This document shows, piece by piece, positions 1 to 11,000 of a stretch of 60,653 bases of DNA. The translations under genes and the position numbers were made by a program. Below the pieces are notes generated by a model. It was not told the origin of the DNA, ran no database searches, and saw only the letters and a list, made by a program, of their open reading frames with translations. Origin of the DNA: Gamarada debralockiae (Eukaryota; Ascomycota; Leotiomycetes; Helotiales; Hyphodiscaceae); assembly GCA_002803225.1 (NCBI GenBank), contig NXFV01001302.1:1-60653 (forward strand). The letters run 5' to 3'. How positions within the stretch are numbered: the stretch's first letter is position 1; every line of letters begins with the position of its first letter.

Positions 1-30
1 TAATGCGTTTTTAATTTTAAAGACAAAGGT

Positions 31-2695
31 TCACTAGCTAGACTACGTAGACCCTAATAGTACTACCTGCCTAGGTAGCCCTCCTCTCCTCCCTTATTTG
101 CCCTAGCGCCCTCTATTGCGCTGTCCCTGTACGGCGTGCTGCCCCCGTATAGCGTGCTGCCCCTGTGCGGCGCGCTGCCCGCGCGCTACAAGCTAGTGCT
201 AGCGGCACTGCTTTAGGTCATTAACAAGCTAGTTTAGGCCACGGCCTGTATGTAGTAGCTCAAGCTTAGTGACGGCCGCCTCCTCGCTCTTGCCGCGTGC
301 TATACGGGCCAGGAGCTCGTCCTAGATTACCTTCTGCCGGCAGAACTAGACCCTAACTATATTACCTAGGCGCTAGCGGCTCCCCTACTTCTCCTTGAGC
401 TCCTTAACTGCCGGCTGGCCTGCGAAGCCCTCTTGCTACTCCCGCCACACGTCCTTGACTGTAAAGGCCTTCGCTAGGCCCGTAATAACTGGCGGGCCAG
501 GCTCAGGGGCAGCGCTAGGGGCAGCGCCAGGGGCAGCGCCAGGGGTAGTACTAGAAGCTACAGGCAATGGAGCTGTCTAGGGCAGTTGCGTAGGGGCAAG
601 CGTACTTGCTAAGCTTCTAGGCGCAAGTATAGGCGTATGTATAGGCGCAGTCCCTGGCGGCGGCGGCGGTGGCGGCGCCCTAAAGTAGCCCGTAAGGGTT
701 ATAGGGCCTGTAAGGGTTATAGGGACCTGGCCCTAGAGTAGGGCGTCTATGTTGCCTTGGAGGCCCTCCAGCTGCTGCTTTAGCCCACTTGCAAGCCAGT
801 TGTTATTGTGTAGGACTGCCTCACGAGAGCTCTCTAGGACAGAGCTTAGCTCTAGCAGCGCGCGCTATACGAGTAGGCTCTGCGGCTCGCTCGCGGTTGC
901 GTCAGACTAGACCGCGTGCGCAAATGCGTCCTAGTCTAGCCCATAAAAGGGGGCGTAGGTAAAGAAGGGTAGAGATAGGTAGCGAGGCTATAGGATAGCG
1001 AGGTCCTATAGCAGGACTGTCCGTAGGTGCTTTAGAAGCTTGATGAAGCCGTCTGCGGCCAGGTCGTCATCGTCAAGGCCGCCCTATGCCCAGTGCTGCT
1101 GGCGTGCGCGTGCCTCAAAGCGAAGCTCCCACTCCTCGATCCAAGGCCAAAGCTACTTCTAGAGGAGTAGGGGAGGCTTATAGACTACGCGCGCTAGGAA
1201 GTAGCCGCCAGGGGTAGTAGAGAAGCCCGCGACGATGCGCATGAACTCGCGCGGCAAGTGCGTCAAGTATGCCTTAACAAGCATACTCTAGTTCTAGCGG
1301 CTAGCTTGTAAGATTTAAGCTAGCGATGAGCTATAGGTCTTTACGTCCTACGCACTTACGCGCTGTAGCAGATACGTCTTCTTTTTTGTCACAAGGCCAG
1401 TAGCTCTAAAGACCTGCTAAGTCTTTTGTAGCTGTGTTGGGTACGAGAGCTCCTTCTCACGGTCCTGCCTTACAAGAACCTTGATATTATACTAGTCTTG
1501 CTAGTGCCGGAAAGAAGGCGTAAGCTCACTAGATATATACTAGCGCTAGAACAAGAGCTACGCTAAGGCCCCTTGCGTACAAAAGAGGGGGTCCTTGTAG
1601 CGTAGTGAGCTTATAAACTCCTTCCTTGCTATCTTATTTATCTTTTTGTCTTAGAGGAGGCTCACAAGGCAACTATATGTAGTCGGGCCCTCGGACGAAG
1701 GGTAGTCAAGTAAGGAGAGGTCCGCGAGCTCCATCTTACAGCGATTCTCTCCGCAGAGAAGGTAGTAGTAGCCAAAGAGAAGATTAACACACGTCCGTAG
1801 ATTCTATAGTTTAATAACTTATAAGCTATAGCTTATACAAGGGCATAAGAGTCCCTTACTTGTGGCGCTTGAGCTGTCCCACTTAGCAAGATATCTTGTA
1901 TATAGAGCTACTCTTGCGGTGAGTAGCTAGCCTAGATCCCGTCCTCGCCGCGGTCCTTAAAAGTCTCGCAGTTAAGCCGGCCGCGCTGCCGGCCACGCTG
2001 CTCTAGGAAGCCGCGGACAGCAGCGCCGCGCGGGTTCTCTGTGTTACGGTTCCCGTGCGCGACTTGTACCCGCCACAGCTCGATTACGGCCGCGATATAG
2101 GCGTCGACAGTCCCCCTAGTTAAAAGAGCGCCTTCCACAGCCTCTCTTGCCAGCTCCCCTATAGGCGTGGGCGCAAGGGCCACAGGGGGTATATAGCCCT
2201 CCCTGTCGTCCGTAAGCAGCTTAGCGACCTCTGACAGCGGCACCTCAAGGGTCTTTGCCAGGGCCTTAGCCTTTGCTAGGGCCGCGGCGTCCTCTTGCTC
2301 CTGCTTCTACTACATAGCTGCCGAGCGCGGCTTGCGGCTGCGATTATAACTAGCGGGCGCCTTGACCTACCGGAGTAGGACGTCCTCCTTGAGCCACGCA
2401 ACAAGCTTGTTAGGCGTGACGAGCTCGCCGTCTGGCCAAGTATAGAAGGAGCCGTCTGTGGCAGTGCGCGGCGCGAGGCACTAGTTCTACAGGTAGTCAA
2501 CGTTAGCTCAGTTGTCCTAGAGCTAGCTAGCTAGAAGGCTAGGGGCTAGAGTCAATTAATACTTGCCCTCTACTCTCGCTGCTTGGCTGCGTAGCTCCGC
2601 GCTATATTCTGCGGCTGCTCGTCCTTTTTAGCCTGCAGGCCAGCCCTCCGCGCGGCGCGCGCGCTCTCGTCAGCTGCTAAGTACTAGTCTGTCAT
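31..2695 (-). pseudogene. Crypton-like Ndc10/GCR1-type recombinase, RIP-killed
   Basis: Reading the minus strand from the ATG at 2695 to a TGA at 31-33 gives a nearly continuous protein interrupted by many TAG codons in CAG or TGG positions. Blocks resemble fungal Ndc10_II/GCR1_C proteins (Crypton-type tyrosine recombinases): GRLNCETFKDRGEDGI, LLFGYYYLL..GENRCKMELADLSLL, YLTHLPREFMRIVAGFSTTP, and a C-terminal GCR1_C-like block (KAFTVKDVWRE, then LLARIARGKSEEAAVTKLEL). An intron at 1804-1859 (GTAAGG...CTATAG) joins these parts in phase. At least one further frame change lies near 2520-2560. Low-complexity Pro/Ala/Gly repeats occupy about 110-190, 480-560 and 660-730. GC content is far higher than in neighbouring dead genes because CpG is largely kept while CpA is lost. 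The candidate His of the recombinase motif reads Tyr (TYLLQR). Such elements encode the enzyme that excises and inserts the DNA; this copy is certainly non-functional. Family-level call is fairly sure; the element ends were not found. Confidence 0.83.
1804..1859 (-). other. Intron inside the Crypton-like pseudogene
   Basis: On the minus strand the segment begins GTAAGG and ends CTATAG. Removing it connects the upstream frame ending ...GTAQAPQ to the downstream frame NLRTCVNLLFG in phase 0, which restores a continuous Ndc10-like domain. The length of 56 nt is typical for filamentous ascomycetes. Confidence 0.7.
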
Positions 2696-3090
2696 ATTGT
2701 CGCTATTATCGTTGTTAGTTCTTAGTTTAATAAGAGGGGAGGAGGGTAAAGAGTTAAGTTTGTTGTTGATAAGTCACGCGTAGGAAGGGGGCGCTTTATC
2801 ACGCATACTTATCGCGCGTTTGGCGCGCGATTTTAGATTGGCTTGGCGGTCGCGATTAGGTGGGATAAGACGTCCTGTGACCTCGCTTCGATTAAAAATT
2901 AATTTCAGACGCCACCGATAAGCCTATCGGTCAAATGGGACTTGCTTCCTGGATCTGGGAGCTAACCTACGAACACTAAATTTATCAGGCTCCATCCTAT
3001 GTGGTTTATTTGCTTCAATTGGGGATGCCCGGTCGCTAATCACCAATACTAAGCGCTACTTATCAAGTTCGATTCATATAGGTTTATTTA
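2696..3090. other. Gene-free flank between Crypton and GST remnants
   Basis: This moderately GC-rich, little-mutated stretch contains CG-rich palindromic words (GCGCGC, TTGGCGCGCGA around 2815-2835). It probably includes the 5' untranslated end of the Crypton-like element and its junction with older host DNA, but no terminal repeat or target duplication could be fixed. No coding frame was seen. Confidence 0.4.
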
Positions 3091-3905
3091 TTAGGTTTAT
3101 TATATTGTAGCTTCCTCCTCTCTCGTTATTAGGCTCTTAATATCTTTATTTTCCAGCTATTACTGCTTCCCTATCTTGTATAATCTTCTGAACCGTTGGA
3201 CGCTATATAAGCCGCTGATTCCAGGCGTGGTAGTTTAGATAGTTTATCTCTGCCTATAATCCCTTAGCTCTATCGCCGAAGAGCTATAGTATTAATATGT
3301 CCTAAGTTACAAATGAAAGATCTGCGATAGTACTATTACATCGTTAGTTATTGTTATGTCCCTAATATACGATATAGATACTACTTATTACCCACGAGGT
3401 ACTGCTTGTCTTATAGAGCCCTATTTAGGACTAATAAGACTCTCTTGATCTAGTCTCTATATCTGTCTATTATGCTCGCGATTGGTTCTAGGTGGAAGTA
3501 TACAAACTATCCAGCTTATCCGAAATAAGGCCCTTGCCCAGACATTTGAAAATACAGCTATTGCTTAACTATAAACTTGTCTGAGGTAGTATAGGTCAAG
3601 ATGTTCTCCTTATTATAAGTTTCGATTAAGTACTTGATAATTGTACTAGACTCCCAAAGTATAATGCCGGTATTAGGATCCTTAATGGCCGGAACTCAAC
3701 TATTTACGCTAATACTTTCGAAGGCTTCTTTCTTTAGATCTACTATATCTATAAGGCGTTAATAATAGCTATTAAGAAACTAGAGACTTACTTACCTATA
3801 AGCCTATAGGTATAAGGAATCTTAAGCTTCTCGAGGATTATTATAACCTTCTATAGATTAGGGCCGAAAGCTATACGTTATTAGTAAATTCTAGTTAAGT
3901 AGTAC
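3090..3905 (-). pseudogene. Ure2-like glutathione S-transferase, RIP-killed
   Basis: Glutathione S-transferases conjugate glutathione to electrophiles in the cytosol; the Ure2-like fungal class has an N-terminal thioredoxin fold and an all-helical C-terminal domain. The minus strand shows an exon ending LEKLKIPYTYRLI, an intron with GTAAGT donor and CTTATAG acceptor (about 3750-3800), then DLKKEAFESISVNS.VPAIKDPNTGIILWESSTIIKYLIETY, which is the classic G-site region with cis-Pro VPAI and the E-S pair. It continues as MSGQGPYFG and ends with WNQRLI.RPTVQKIIQDREA, the usual GST C-terminus. Stops are TAG/TAA at Gln/Trp positions, and one frame shift lies near 3350. Length and order match a complete gene of roughly 220 residues. 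Identity is confident; it cannot be expressed as a full protein. Confidence 0.88.
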
Positions 3906-4084
3906 AAAAACGCTTACTATAGCTATAAAGAGTAATTAGCTTGTATATTATTACGTTTGACGTTGATTTAATTTAGAAGGGAACTTACGAGGAGCTTCTA
4001 TATTTTTCGTTAAAGTAAACGAGAGGTCTTAAGGAGAGTATATATCTTAGGTAGCTAGGGAGGAGATTATCTGATAAGCAAAAC

Positions 4085-4235
4085 TAGATAGATAATTCAA
4101 ACTAATATAGACGATCCAAAACAATATAGATAATCCAAAGTACGTGGGACTATCTAGGGGATCATCTAAAAAGCAAGAGGTAATAGATAATCCAAAGAGT
4201 GGGGGTTGTCCAGAATATCATTCAAGATCGTCTAA
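4085..4235. repeat. Degenerate GATAATCCAAA / GGATCATCTAAA motif cluster
   Basis: Several imperfect copies of GATAATCCAAA, GGATCATCTAAA and GATCGTC-like words occur here (for example at about 4106, 4131, 4158 and 4190). They share the GGATCATC(C/T)AAA core with the tandem arrays at 6867 and, on the other strand, 41120. Another degenerate cluster (GATAATCCAGG, GATAATCTAG) lies at about 4850-4920. Confidence 0.5.
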
Positions 4236-4289
4236 CTAGTAATACAAATACTAAAGACTAGGTACTCTAATAGATAAATATTATCTTAG

Positions 4290-4675
4290 ACAGTTAAACC
4301 GTCAGGTTTGTGTCCCCTTATAACCTGTAAACCTAGTCCTGAGATGAGAGCTATATCGAAGTCTAATTCGTATTGATGTGTTTATACCGTTTGCCGTAGC
4401 TCTAAAAGCTTCTTAATATATATTATAGAGGTATAATAGGGACCTTTTCTAAACCTATAGGAATCATTATAAGTTTAGTAAAAGTAGTACTAAGCAAGAT
4501 ACTAGCTCTAAACCAAATAGCCTAAACAACCTTTTCGAGGGCTAGAGTACTAAGAAGGGCGAATATTAATACCTATTGCTAACCTTTAGTAAGGCGTATA
4601 GAAATAAGGTCCATAAGAAAGTGCTTAATAGTATTAGGACGTGATTCAAGATACTCCGTAAATTAATCTATAATA
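4290..4675 (-). pseudogene. Unidentified RIP-damaged ORF
   Basis: A minus-strand frame reads coherently for over 100 codons with stops only at TAA/TAG, including TKGQQQVLIFALLSTLALEK (with the two Gln codons read through) and PIGLEKVPIIPLQYILRSF. It is hydrophobic and helical in style. I do not recognise the family. It could be part of a membrane protein or enzyme from the same dead cargo segment as the GST next door. Confidence 0.3.
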
Positions 4676-4749
4676 GAGATAGCTTTTAGTTAGACACGAA
4701 GATAATACGCAACAAAATAATATAAGGCGTACGAAGACAGCAGTTAGCG

Positions 4750-5735
4750 GAGTTTACTGCTTTCTTTAGAGTAAGAGAAGAGTTTTAAATTATTTTTATT
4801 CCCGCGAGTAAAGTCTTATATCTATTTTTGATTTAGATTCTATTTAAGATAATCCAGGATAATTTAGTAAAGAAGATAATCTACGATAATCTAGTAAAGG
4901 ATGACCTAAGATATCCACGATGGATTTTGTGGAGTATGATCCAGGATAAAATAATACAGTATAGTAACTAGGTTTCCTTTATACTCTTATCAACTTGATA
5001 TTAAATATCAGAACACCATTTATGCAAAAACGTAGGATTCTTCCTTTTAAGCTACTTAAGACCACTTATAATATAGATAGAAACAGACCAAAAAATTATT
5101 ATATCTTAATACGCCTATTCTTTCTCCAGTTAGTAAGTCTCTAGCCCCTAAGAATCTATTACTTTCCTAAATAGTAGAAGAGTTAGACTAATAAAAATCT
5201 AAGTTACTACTAAATATACAGACCTTTAAATAGATGAATTTCTTACTCCTCTTTAGCCTTCTTTCTACTAGAGCCCTTAGTAGTAACAAAAAAATCTTAC
5301 TTCTCTTTTTCGAAAACGAATACTATAGCGATATACTTGGCTCTTAGAATATTAGCGATAGTACGGGCTATTCTAGCTACCCTAGAGGTGCTTATTTCGT
5401 GTAAACGAGTAATAGCTACAGCCCGGGCAAATACTTAGTTATAGAGTATTAGGATTATACTTCTTATAGTAATATCTCTTTAGGGGTTTGTTCGGCAGTC
5501 GGTAGTAGTTACTATAATATTAATACTAGATTTGAGCCAGTTACGTTCTTAGCGAATTATTTGGATTATAGAAAGTAGGGGTAAGGATTTAAGGATATAG
5601 TTCTTATAGATAGAAAGATATAATATTTCGTCTCGAGAAGCTTTCACTATTTAAATCAAGTTATTATATCTGTTCTTATATACTAGCCTCTACTTCCGTA
5701 AGAAAACGTCTGACTCAACATCTTAAATTTTAAAG
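4750..5735. other. RIP-degraded DNA with short coherent minus-strand frames
   Basis: The region is AT-rich with TA-dominated dinucleotides. On the minus strand around 5240-5470 a frame reads ITRLHEISTSRVARIARTIA and then KYIAIVFVFEKEK, suggesting remnants of a helical protein, but no family is recognisable and the borders cannot be set. Confidence 0.3.
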
Positions 5736-5737
5736 AC

Positions 5738-6346
5738 CTAACAAGGTAGTTGCTGAACAGACCGAAGTTGATTGATAGGCTCCTGAAGCTGGGCCACTAG
5801 CTTCTGCCACCTCACTTCTTCAATCTTTCCGTTTAAGGACACTATCTCAAATGCTGTTCCTCCAGTAGCACCCAAAAGCTCTCTGATGGTTCCAACTACC
5901 AAACCGATGAGCTTAGGGAACTCTACATCTTCCTTCTCTATTACCAAGTTCAAGGTTGCTCTATATGGGTCTAAAACGCAGCTTGTCATAAAAGTGCTAG
6001 TGCCGTTTGGATATGTAGGTTAACATAAAATCATTAAGTATTTTGGGAGTGAAGCTGATTTCGAATTTCACTGTATCTGGGGTCATTTCAGAGATAATAA
6101 TCACAATCACACCAACGATTTGAGAAGGCAAGGAAGAGGAAGGCTGAATGAGGTTTGATTCCGCACAAACAAAGGCCGCCAGCAGCCTGCAGAAGACCAA
6201 GAATAAACTGGCGTTCTTCTGGCGCTCTGTGCAAACAGTGTCGAGCTGCACCACCATTCCCTCGAAAAGGTGTTATTGTTGACGTCTTCGTATGGGACGT
6301 TATCGAGGACTTCTTCGAGTCTTAACCATCGCTGATTAGCATCCAT
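5738..6346 (-). pseudogene. Broken hypothetical gene in little-mutated DNA
   Basis: Three overlapping minus-strand ORFs (6107-6346, 5997-6257, 5738-5989) look like pieces of one protein in different frames: MDANQRWLRLEEVLDNVPYE, then RQKNASLFLVFCRLLAAFV..SEMTPDTVKFEISFTPK, then LGATGGTAFEIVSLNGKIEE. Codon use and base composition are normal, so the frame changes are indels or unrecognised introns rather than RIP. The composition (amphipathic helices, no signal peptide) resembles helical N-terminal regions of fungal cytoplasmic proteins, but no domain can be named. It may be the 3' end of a larger gene or a plain pseudogene. Confidence 0.35.
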
Positions 6347-6390
6347 TTCTGTTTTCGGACGACGGGAGTGTGGAATTATGAAATGCTAAG

Positions 6391-6628
6391 ATGAAGGCTC
6401 GTCCCAAGTCTCGATCGAAACCTCGCTGCAATCAGCGTTCAAGTGATTAGGATGGCAGTGAGGATGACGAAGGCACTGATGATGACGATGCCTATGTCTC
6501 TGAAATCAACGTCAGCTATATCTTGCAGGCGCTGGAAAATAATAATATCGATTAGACAAGGTAGAAGCGTTGATGGAGAAGAGTTATGCGGGCCACGTTT
6601 CGTCATTTCGAATGGGGTTGATTGAGCC
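6391..6628 (+). pseudogene. Fragment with acidic linker, interrupted frame
   Basis: From the ATG at 6391 the frame reads MKARPKSRSKPRCNQRSSD, TAG at 6448-6450, then DGSEDDEGTDDDDAYVSEIN and VSYILQALENNNID before further TAG/TGA stops. A basic N-terminus followed by an Asp/Glu run looks like genuine coding sequence of a nuclear or transposon-related protein. The frame is broken and no domain is visible. The other ORF overlapping it, in a Met-rich frame, is a shadow. Confidence 0.35.
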
Positions 6629-6866
6629 TATAAACTGCTCGTGATCTGTATTGAGATGTTGAGAGGAAAGGCGGTTTAAATAAAGAATGGTCTTGGAGGA
6701 AATATGATGGATTGTTACAGATGCGGCCACAATGGAGGAGATCTTCCTCCTTTTGACTGGGTATTACATAATCATCGGACAAAAGATCGTACTAGTAGTG
6801 ATTCAATAATAGGCTTATCCGTCTACTATTAACTAAGATGCATGCTTTGATACAATCTAAAAGGTT

Positions 6867-7097
6867 GGGGATTATCCAAACAAGCGAGGGGATCATCCAA
6901 ACAAGCGAGAGGATCATCCAAACAAGCGAGGGGATCATCCAAACAAGCGAGAGGATCATCCAAACAAGCGAGAGGATCATCCAAACAAGCGAGGGGATCA
7001 TCTAAACAGGCGAGGGGATCATCCAAATAAGCGAGGGGATCATCTAAATAAGCGAGGGGGTTATCCAAACTAGTGAGGGGGCCATCTAAACAAGCGT
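6867..7097. repeat. 21-bp minisatellite, 11 units
   Basis: Eleven contiguous units of GGGGATCATCCAAACAAGCGA-type sequence lie end to end; the last three are the most diverged. C-to-T changes inside units (CATCC to CATCT, ACAAG to ATAAG) fit the CpA-directed mutation elsewhere. Minus-strand ORFs across it encode a seven-residue DDPLACL repeat, an artefact of a repeat length divisible by three. Confidence 0.95.
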
Positions 7098-7690
7098 CCT
7101 ACGTATGCCCTTACGTGCTAGTTTCGAGGCGCTGCTTCAATCCGACCATGCCAAGGAAGAGTACACAAAATAGGTAAAGGACGCTCCTGGATTGGCCCCT
7201 GTATTCAGGGAAATAAGTAGTGTTAACTTGAGTATACAGGACACTGCTTTTCGCGAGAAGCGTTATTAATTTCTACATGTCAACAATCGTTTTCCCGGCA
7301 GAAATAAAGCTAAGAACAGTTCAAGAATATAAAATGCCTAGTTCAAGAGGGGATTCTTAGAAAACCTGGTGTTTCGCTCGACGGAACTAGTGGGCATTAA
7401 CTTTCTCACTCAAACTTTTCACAGGGCGCGTCATGGTGCACCGTGGGTTTTTTGATGGCGCCTGCATCAATATTTATTGAAATTGGATACTTTTTTTTTT
7501 AATCGCTGAGGTGCATGAATTTGAAGCATTCGGCAAATCGCGGGGTTTAGGCACGGGCCGGTGGCCCATTTGGGCCACCTGCGCGGTTCACCGCGGTTTA
7601 TAGGGCACTATAACCCGTCCTAAACCTATCAGGATCCTCCTGACCAAGTCCCCTCATTAATCCCTAGCTACCTTCAACCGCTAAGACTCC
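7098..7690. repeat. Non-coding patch with T-run and GC-rich palindromes
   Basis: No gene is visible. A 12-base T run sits at about 7489-7500. A perfect palindrome GGTGGCCCATTTGGGCCACC spans 7560-7579 (9-nt arms), followed by GCGGTTCACCGC at about 7583-7594. GC-rich hairpins of this kind occur near the ends of some fungal hAT elements, so this could be a transposon end, but no partner end or target duplication was found. Confidence 0.45.
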
Positions 7691-7699
7691 TCGATTACA

Positions 7700-8690
7700 G
7701 AATTATCTCTTTCCTACCCTAAAATATTATCTCTATTGAATTTGTAGCCGATAGGACAAAGTGGATATGCGCATGGGCAGTTCGGATATCAAAAGCATTA
7801 TTAGTACCTCTGCTTTAATATTATCTCTTCTGGGTATATTAAGGTAATACTATAAATAAGAGATACGTCTTCTAAAGTAGACGTCCTCTCTCCTATGCCA
7901 ATAATATCGTCAGGTCCGATTGTTCGCACGGTATACTAACTATCTTTCCAATATAAAGAAGCTAAACGTAACCTAGTATACTAGTAGGAAAAGAGCTTTT
8001 CTAGAGTCAAGCTAATGAAAAATAGATTACGAAGTACTTCGTTAATATTAAGTATAATATTTAACTCTCGGAATATAATCTTATTCTTCTTATTCCAATC
8101 GTGCGTCTTCAGGGAAGCTAGAAGGCTCATTTTATTATATTGAATATTTCCTCCTTTATCTCTGGTCGAAAGGGCTAGATATACTTGATATATTGGGTCC
8201 TAGTAGAGGGTATAAAGATCATTACTAACTAGGAAGAAATTGAGTCCCTGCCGCATAGTAATTAGAGTCCAGGTTCCGTTATTCTTAAGTATCTAGTTCC
8301 AAATATTACTGTGTCTCTAGTATCGTTCTATAAGCAGGAAGTTGAACGCTTAAGCTATATATCTCCTAGTGAGTAATAGCAAATATTCTATTACTATATC
8401 CTAAAGTTCTGGAGATATCTTTTTAAACGATCTCTGCGGATGAAGTGAAACTAGCGGCTTAGGTAGTTGCTTATATAAGATGAACAGTACTTTAGCTCTC
8501 GCTACTATAACTACTTCGCTGTTTCGAATAGCTTTAATATAGCCTTAGACCCTAATCCTTTGCCTTCCCTTCGTAAGGTTGTCCTCTCCCGGAGGCAGTC
8601 GGGTTCTCGTGGCTCGAGTAAGTAGAATTCGGATAGTGTCTATAGAAATCCAAGGTAGTTTAGTTCTTATTCTAGCTCTATCTGTTCCCG
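7700..8690 (-). pseudogene. Unidentified RIP-killed gene
   Basis: A minus-strand frame from about 8430 to 7936 is continuous apart from TAG/TAA stops: FKKISPEL.DIVIEYLLLL, TWTLITMRQGLNFFLVSND, YQVYLALSTRDKGGNIQYNK, SLLASLKTHDWNKKNK, then LASLYWKDS. Further pieces in other frames follow toward 7700 (GIGERTSTLEDVSLIYS; FDIRTAHAHIHFVLSATNS), which suggests introns. The protein looks like a soluble fungal protein of 300 or more residues. I do not recognise its family. Confidence 0.45.
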
Positions 8691-9470
8691 AAGGAGTCAA
8701 GGTTTGGATGACCCGGGTAAATAGAACCTCACCTTAGAAAGCTAGCTTAAGGAAGTATATTTAGAGTATCCTTATTAGTAGGAAGAGCTCTAGTATTTCA
8801 ATATAATAATATTATACGAAAATATTATTAACTATTCTAGTAGTTATCCTACTATAAATAATACCGACCTAACTAGTATAGCCAAAAGTAAGAGAGAATA
8901 TTAAGAGGAGCATAGTTCTATTTCGTTCTTTCTAAGTATATCTATCTATAGTAAATATCCTAGGTATTCTAAACTCTAGAGTAGTAGATAGGATCTTATC
9001 GAAATGAATTTACAATTTGAATCGTCTATTCTTATAGTATTCAAGTACAGAGTAAAGATTGTTTATGATACTGCCCTGTAAATTGTTAGAAATACTCTCT
9101 ATATGGACATTCTTTTAGTCACCTGTATTTCCTCTATCTATCACAGCTATTAATTGAACTAATTAGGAACTAAACAGAATATAATATATGAATTTAATGA
9201 TCAAAGCCTGGCCATATCTTATTCTACGGCTAAAATACAGTAGGCTTATTCTACTATTGAATAGTGTCGTCTATAGCAGGATACAGCTAGGAATATCTCT
9301 ATTCTAGAAACAATATATCTTTAGGTATAGAATAGAACTTTGCTATTCCCTGGTGAGACTTATTATGGCGGGGTATGGGATTACCCCTTGGCTCCGGGCA
9401 CACCCTCGATGGAGACCCATAAGCAGGGGATGACCCTAACATCATATGAAAACCCTAGAAGTGACAGAAT
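8690..9470. other. RIP-degraded DNA, no gene recognised
   Basis: AT-rich sequence with dense TA steps. No coherent frame longer than about 40 codons was found on either strand. Confidence 0.4.
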
Positions 9471-9475
9471 AACAG

Positions 9476-9780
9476 TAAGCGACCCACAAACTAGATAAAC
9501 CACCCCACAGGTGATCTAAAAAGAGAACCAAAACAGCTTGGCCCACAAATCAGATAACCTCTGGATCCACTCTGCAAGTGAGGACCTATAAATCAGATAA
9601 CCAAAAGGCCAGGATGGCCCACAGATCACTACGTAGGATGACTGCTACTTAATTAAGACGACCCATATGCGGCATATCCGATCCACAAGTGACTGGGGAG
9701 GACCCGCAAATCAAATTACCCCAGAGGTGAAAACACGACCTAGAAATGGCAGGATGATCTAAATGACTCATAAAATTCTT
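9476..9780. repeat. Degenerate direct repeat of GGCCCACAAATCAGATAACC type
   Basis: At least five imperfect copies occur at about 9480, 9538, 9580, 9616 and 9702 in little-mutated DNA. Between them lie GGTGATCTAAA and GGATGATCTAAA words that match the GATCATC core motif of the other arrays. No gene is present. Confidence 0.55.
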
Positions 9781-9989
9781 AGGGGATAGTAATTCCGCTT
9801 TCCAACAGATCTAATCAACATTATAGCCATTTCAGCTGCTTATCTTCAAGTGAAATCCAAGACTAGCTCATATTATATAATGCATAGGACTACAAGGACA
9901 AGGGCTATCAAAGATATAAGGAACTGAAAAATAATCATCTGGCTATTCTTAATAAATGCCAACAAAGCTACTTATCTGTATAGTAGAGG

Positions 9990-10260
9990 GACCTAGTATC
10001 TCCTATAATAACTCTTACAAAGAACAAACGTAATAGGGATAGAGTAAGCAAGAGACAGAAGACTTTATTAAAGAAGGCCTACGAATTAGGGACGTTTCCT
10101 GGGATTGAAGTTACTTTAATTATTTGCAAACGTAGTCGATTCTATACATATATATTAATAGACCGAGAGTATTAGCTGCTAACTAGGTCAGAAATTATTA
10201 GTAAAGCTCGTATAACTTAAAGTATTTAACTAATATATACTATATAGGAAAATTTATATC
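9990..10260 (+). pseudogene. MADS-box (SRF-type) domain remnant, RIP-killed
   Basis: The plus strand from 10002 reads PIITLTKNKRNRDRVSKRQK then TLLKKAYELGTFPGIEVTL and IICKRSRFYTY. The order R-R-V-x-K-R-x-x-T-L-x-K-K-A-Y-E-L-x-x-x-x-G-x-E-V-x-L-I-I is that of the MADS DNA-binding and dimerisation domain of SRF-type transcription factors. The frame stays open for about 50 codons, then hits TAA/TAG. Fungal MADS proteins bind CArG-type sites in the nucleus. This copy is short, either a single-domain protein or a truncated gene, and dead. Confidence 0.78.
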
Positions 10261-11000
10261 TAGTTCCAAAGACTCTATTACCGCGTGATTTCGAGAAGTA
10301 GTGCTAAGGCTATAGGAGACAGAGAGGAGTTTAAGGTTATAGGTCTAGGCTGGTCTGCAAGTAAAGGTACAATTATAGTAGATTTGTAATATATTTCTTT
10401 ATTGGAAGTTAAGAATCAAATGGTTAGACTACTCTGTCAGTAAGGTCAGCTATCCTGTACTCAAGCCTCACTACTCTAGGCTTGAATTTAAGGCTTTCTG
10501 CATTTATTAATCTCTATCAGAAATAAATATATATATAATATTATAATATAGTACTTTGAAGTCGTTTGAATCAGAAATACTTCTGAGGAAGAAAGATCTG
10601 AGGTCGGAAAGTCTAAAGATAATCTGTTTATATCTAAGATTCTAGCGTCTAATTAGTATAACCCTATATAATACAAAATATATTTGATTCTCTATAATTT
10701 ATACTAGGGGCAAAATCCTTCAGAAATTCCAGCTTCTCCTCTATATAAAATAACTTCTAAAATATCATCTATTAATGCTAAAGTTTAATATAAAGCTTTA
10801 AGAGTAAAACGAATCCTTAGAATTAATTTCCTTAGGGATATAGTATAACATAGGAAGTAATACTAGAGTAATTAGCCGCTATTCTAGTATTCTAATATAG
10901 TAATTACCTCTTATATTTATTAAACTCTCTAGAGATCCTAATAATATATAAGATAAGAAGCCTAGAGTATCTTCAGACTATCCTTGATCATTAGATATAT
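10260..11000. other. RIP-degraded DNA, no gene recognised
   Basis: The sequence may include the rest of the MADS gene, but no secure frame could be followed. A minus-strand stretch around 10640-10850 (LRIRFTLKALY, DDILEVILYRGEAGISEGF) is coherent for some 60 codons without a recognisable domain. Confidence 0.3.

Noticed and set aside
690..730. GTAAGGGTTATAGGG repeats that resemble telomeric DNA
   Set aside because: They encode a Pro-Ile-Thr-Leu-Thr-Gly repeat in frame with the Crypton-like protein, so they are coding repeats.
6792..7068. Two minus-strand ORFs with repeated DDPLACL or MILSLVW units
   Set aside because: They are translations of the 21-bp minisatellite, open only because 21 is divisible by three.
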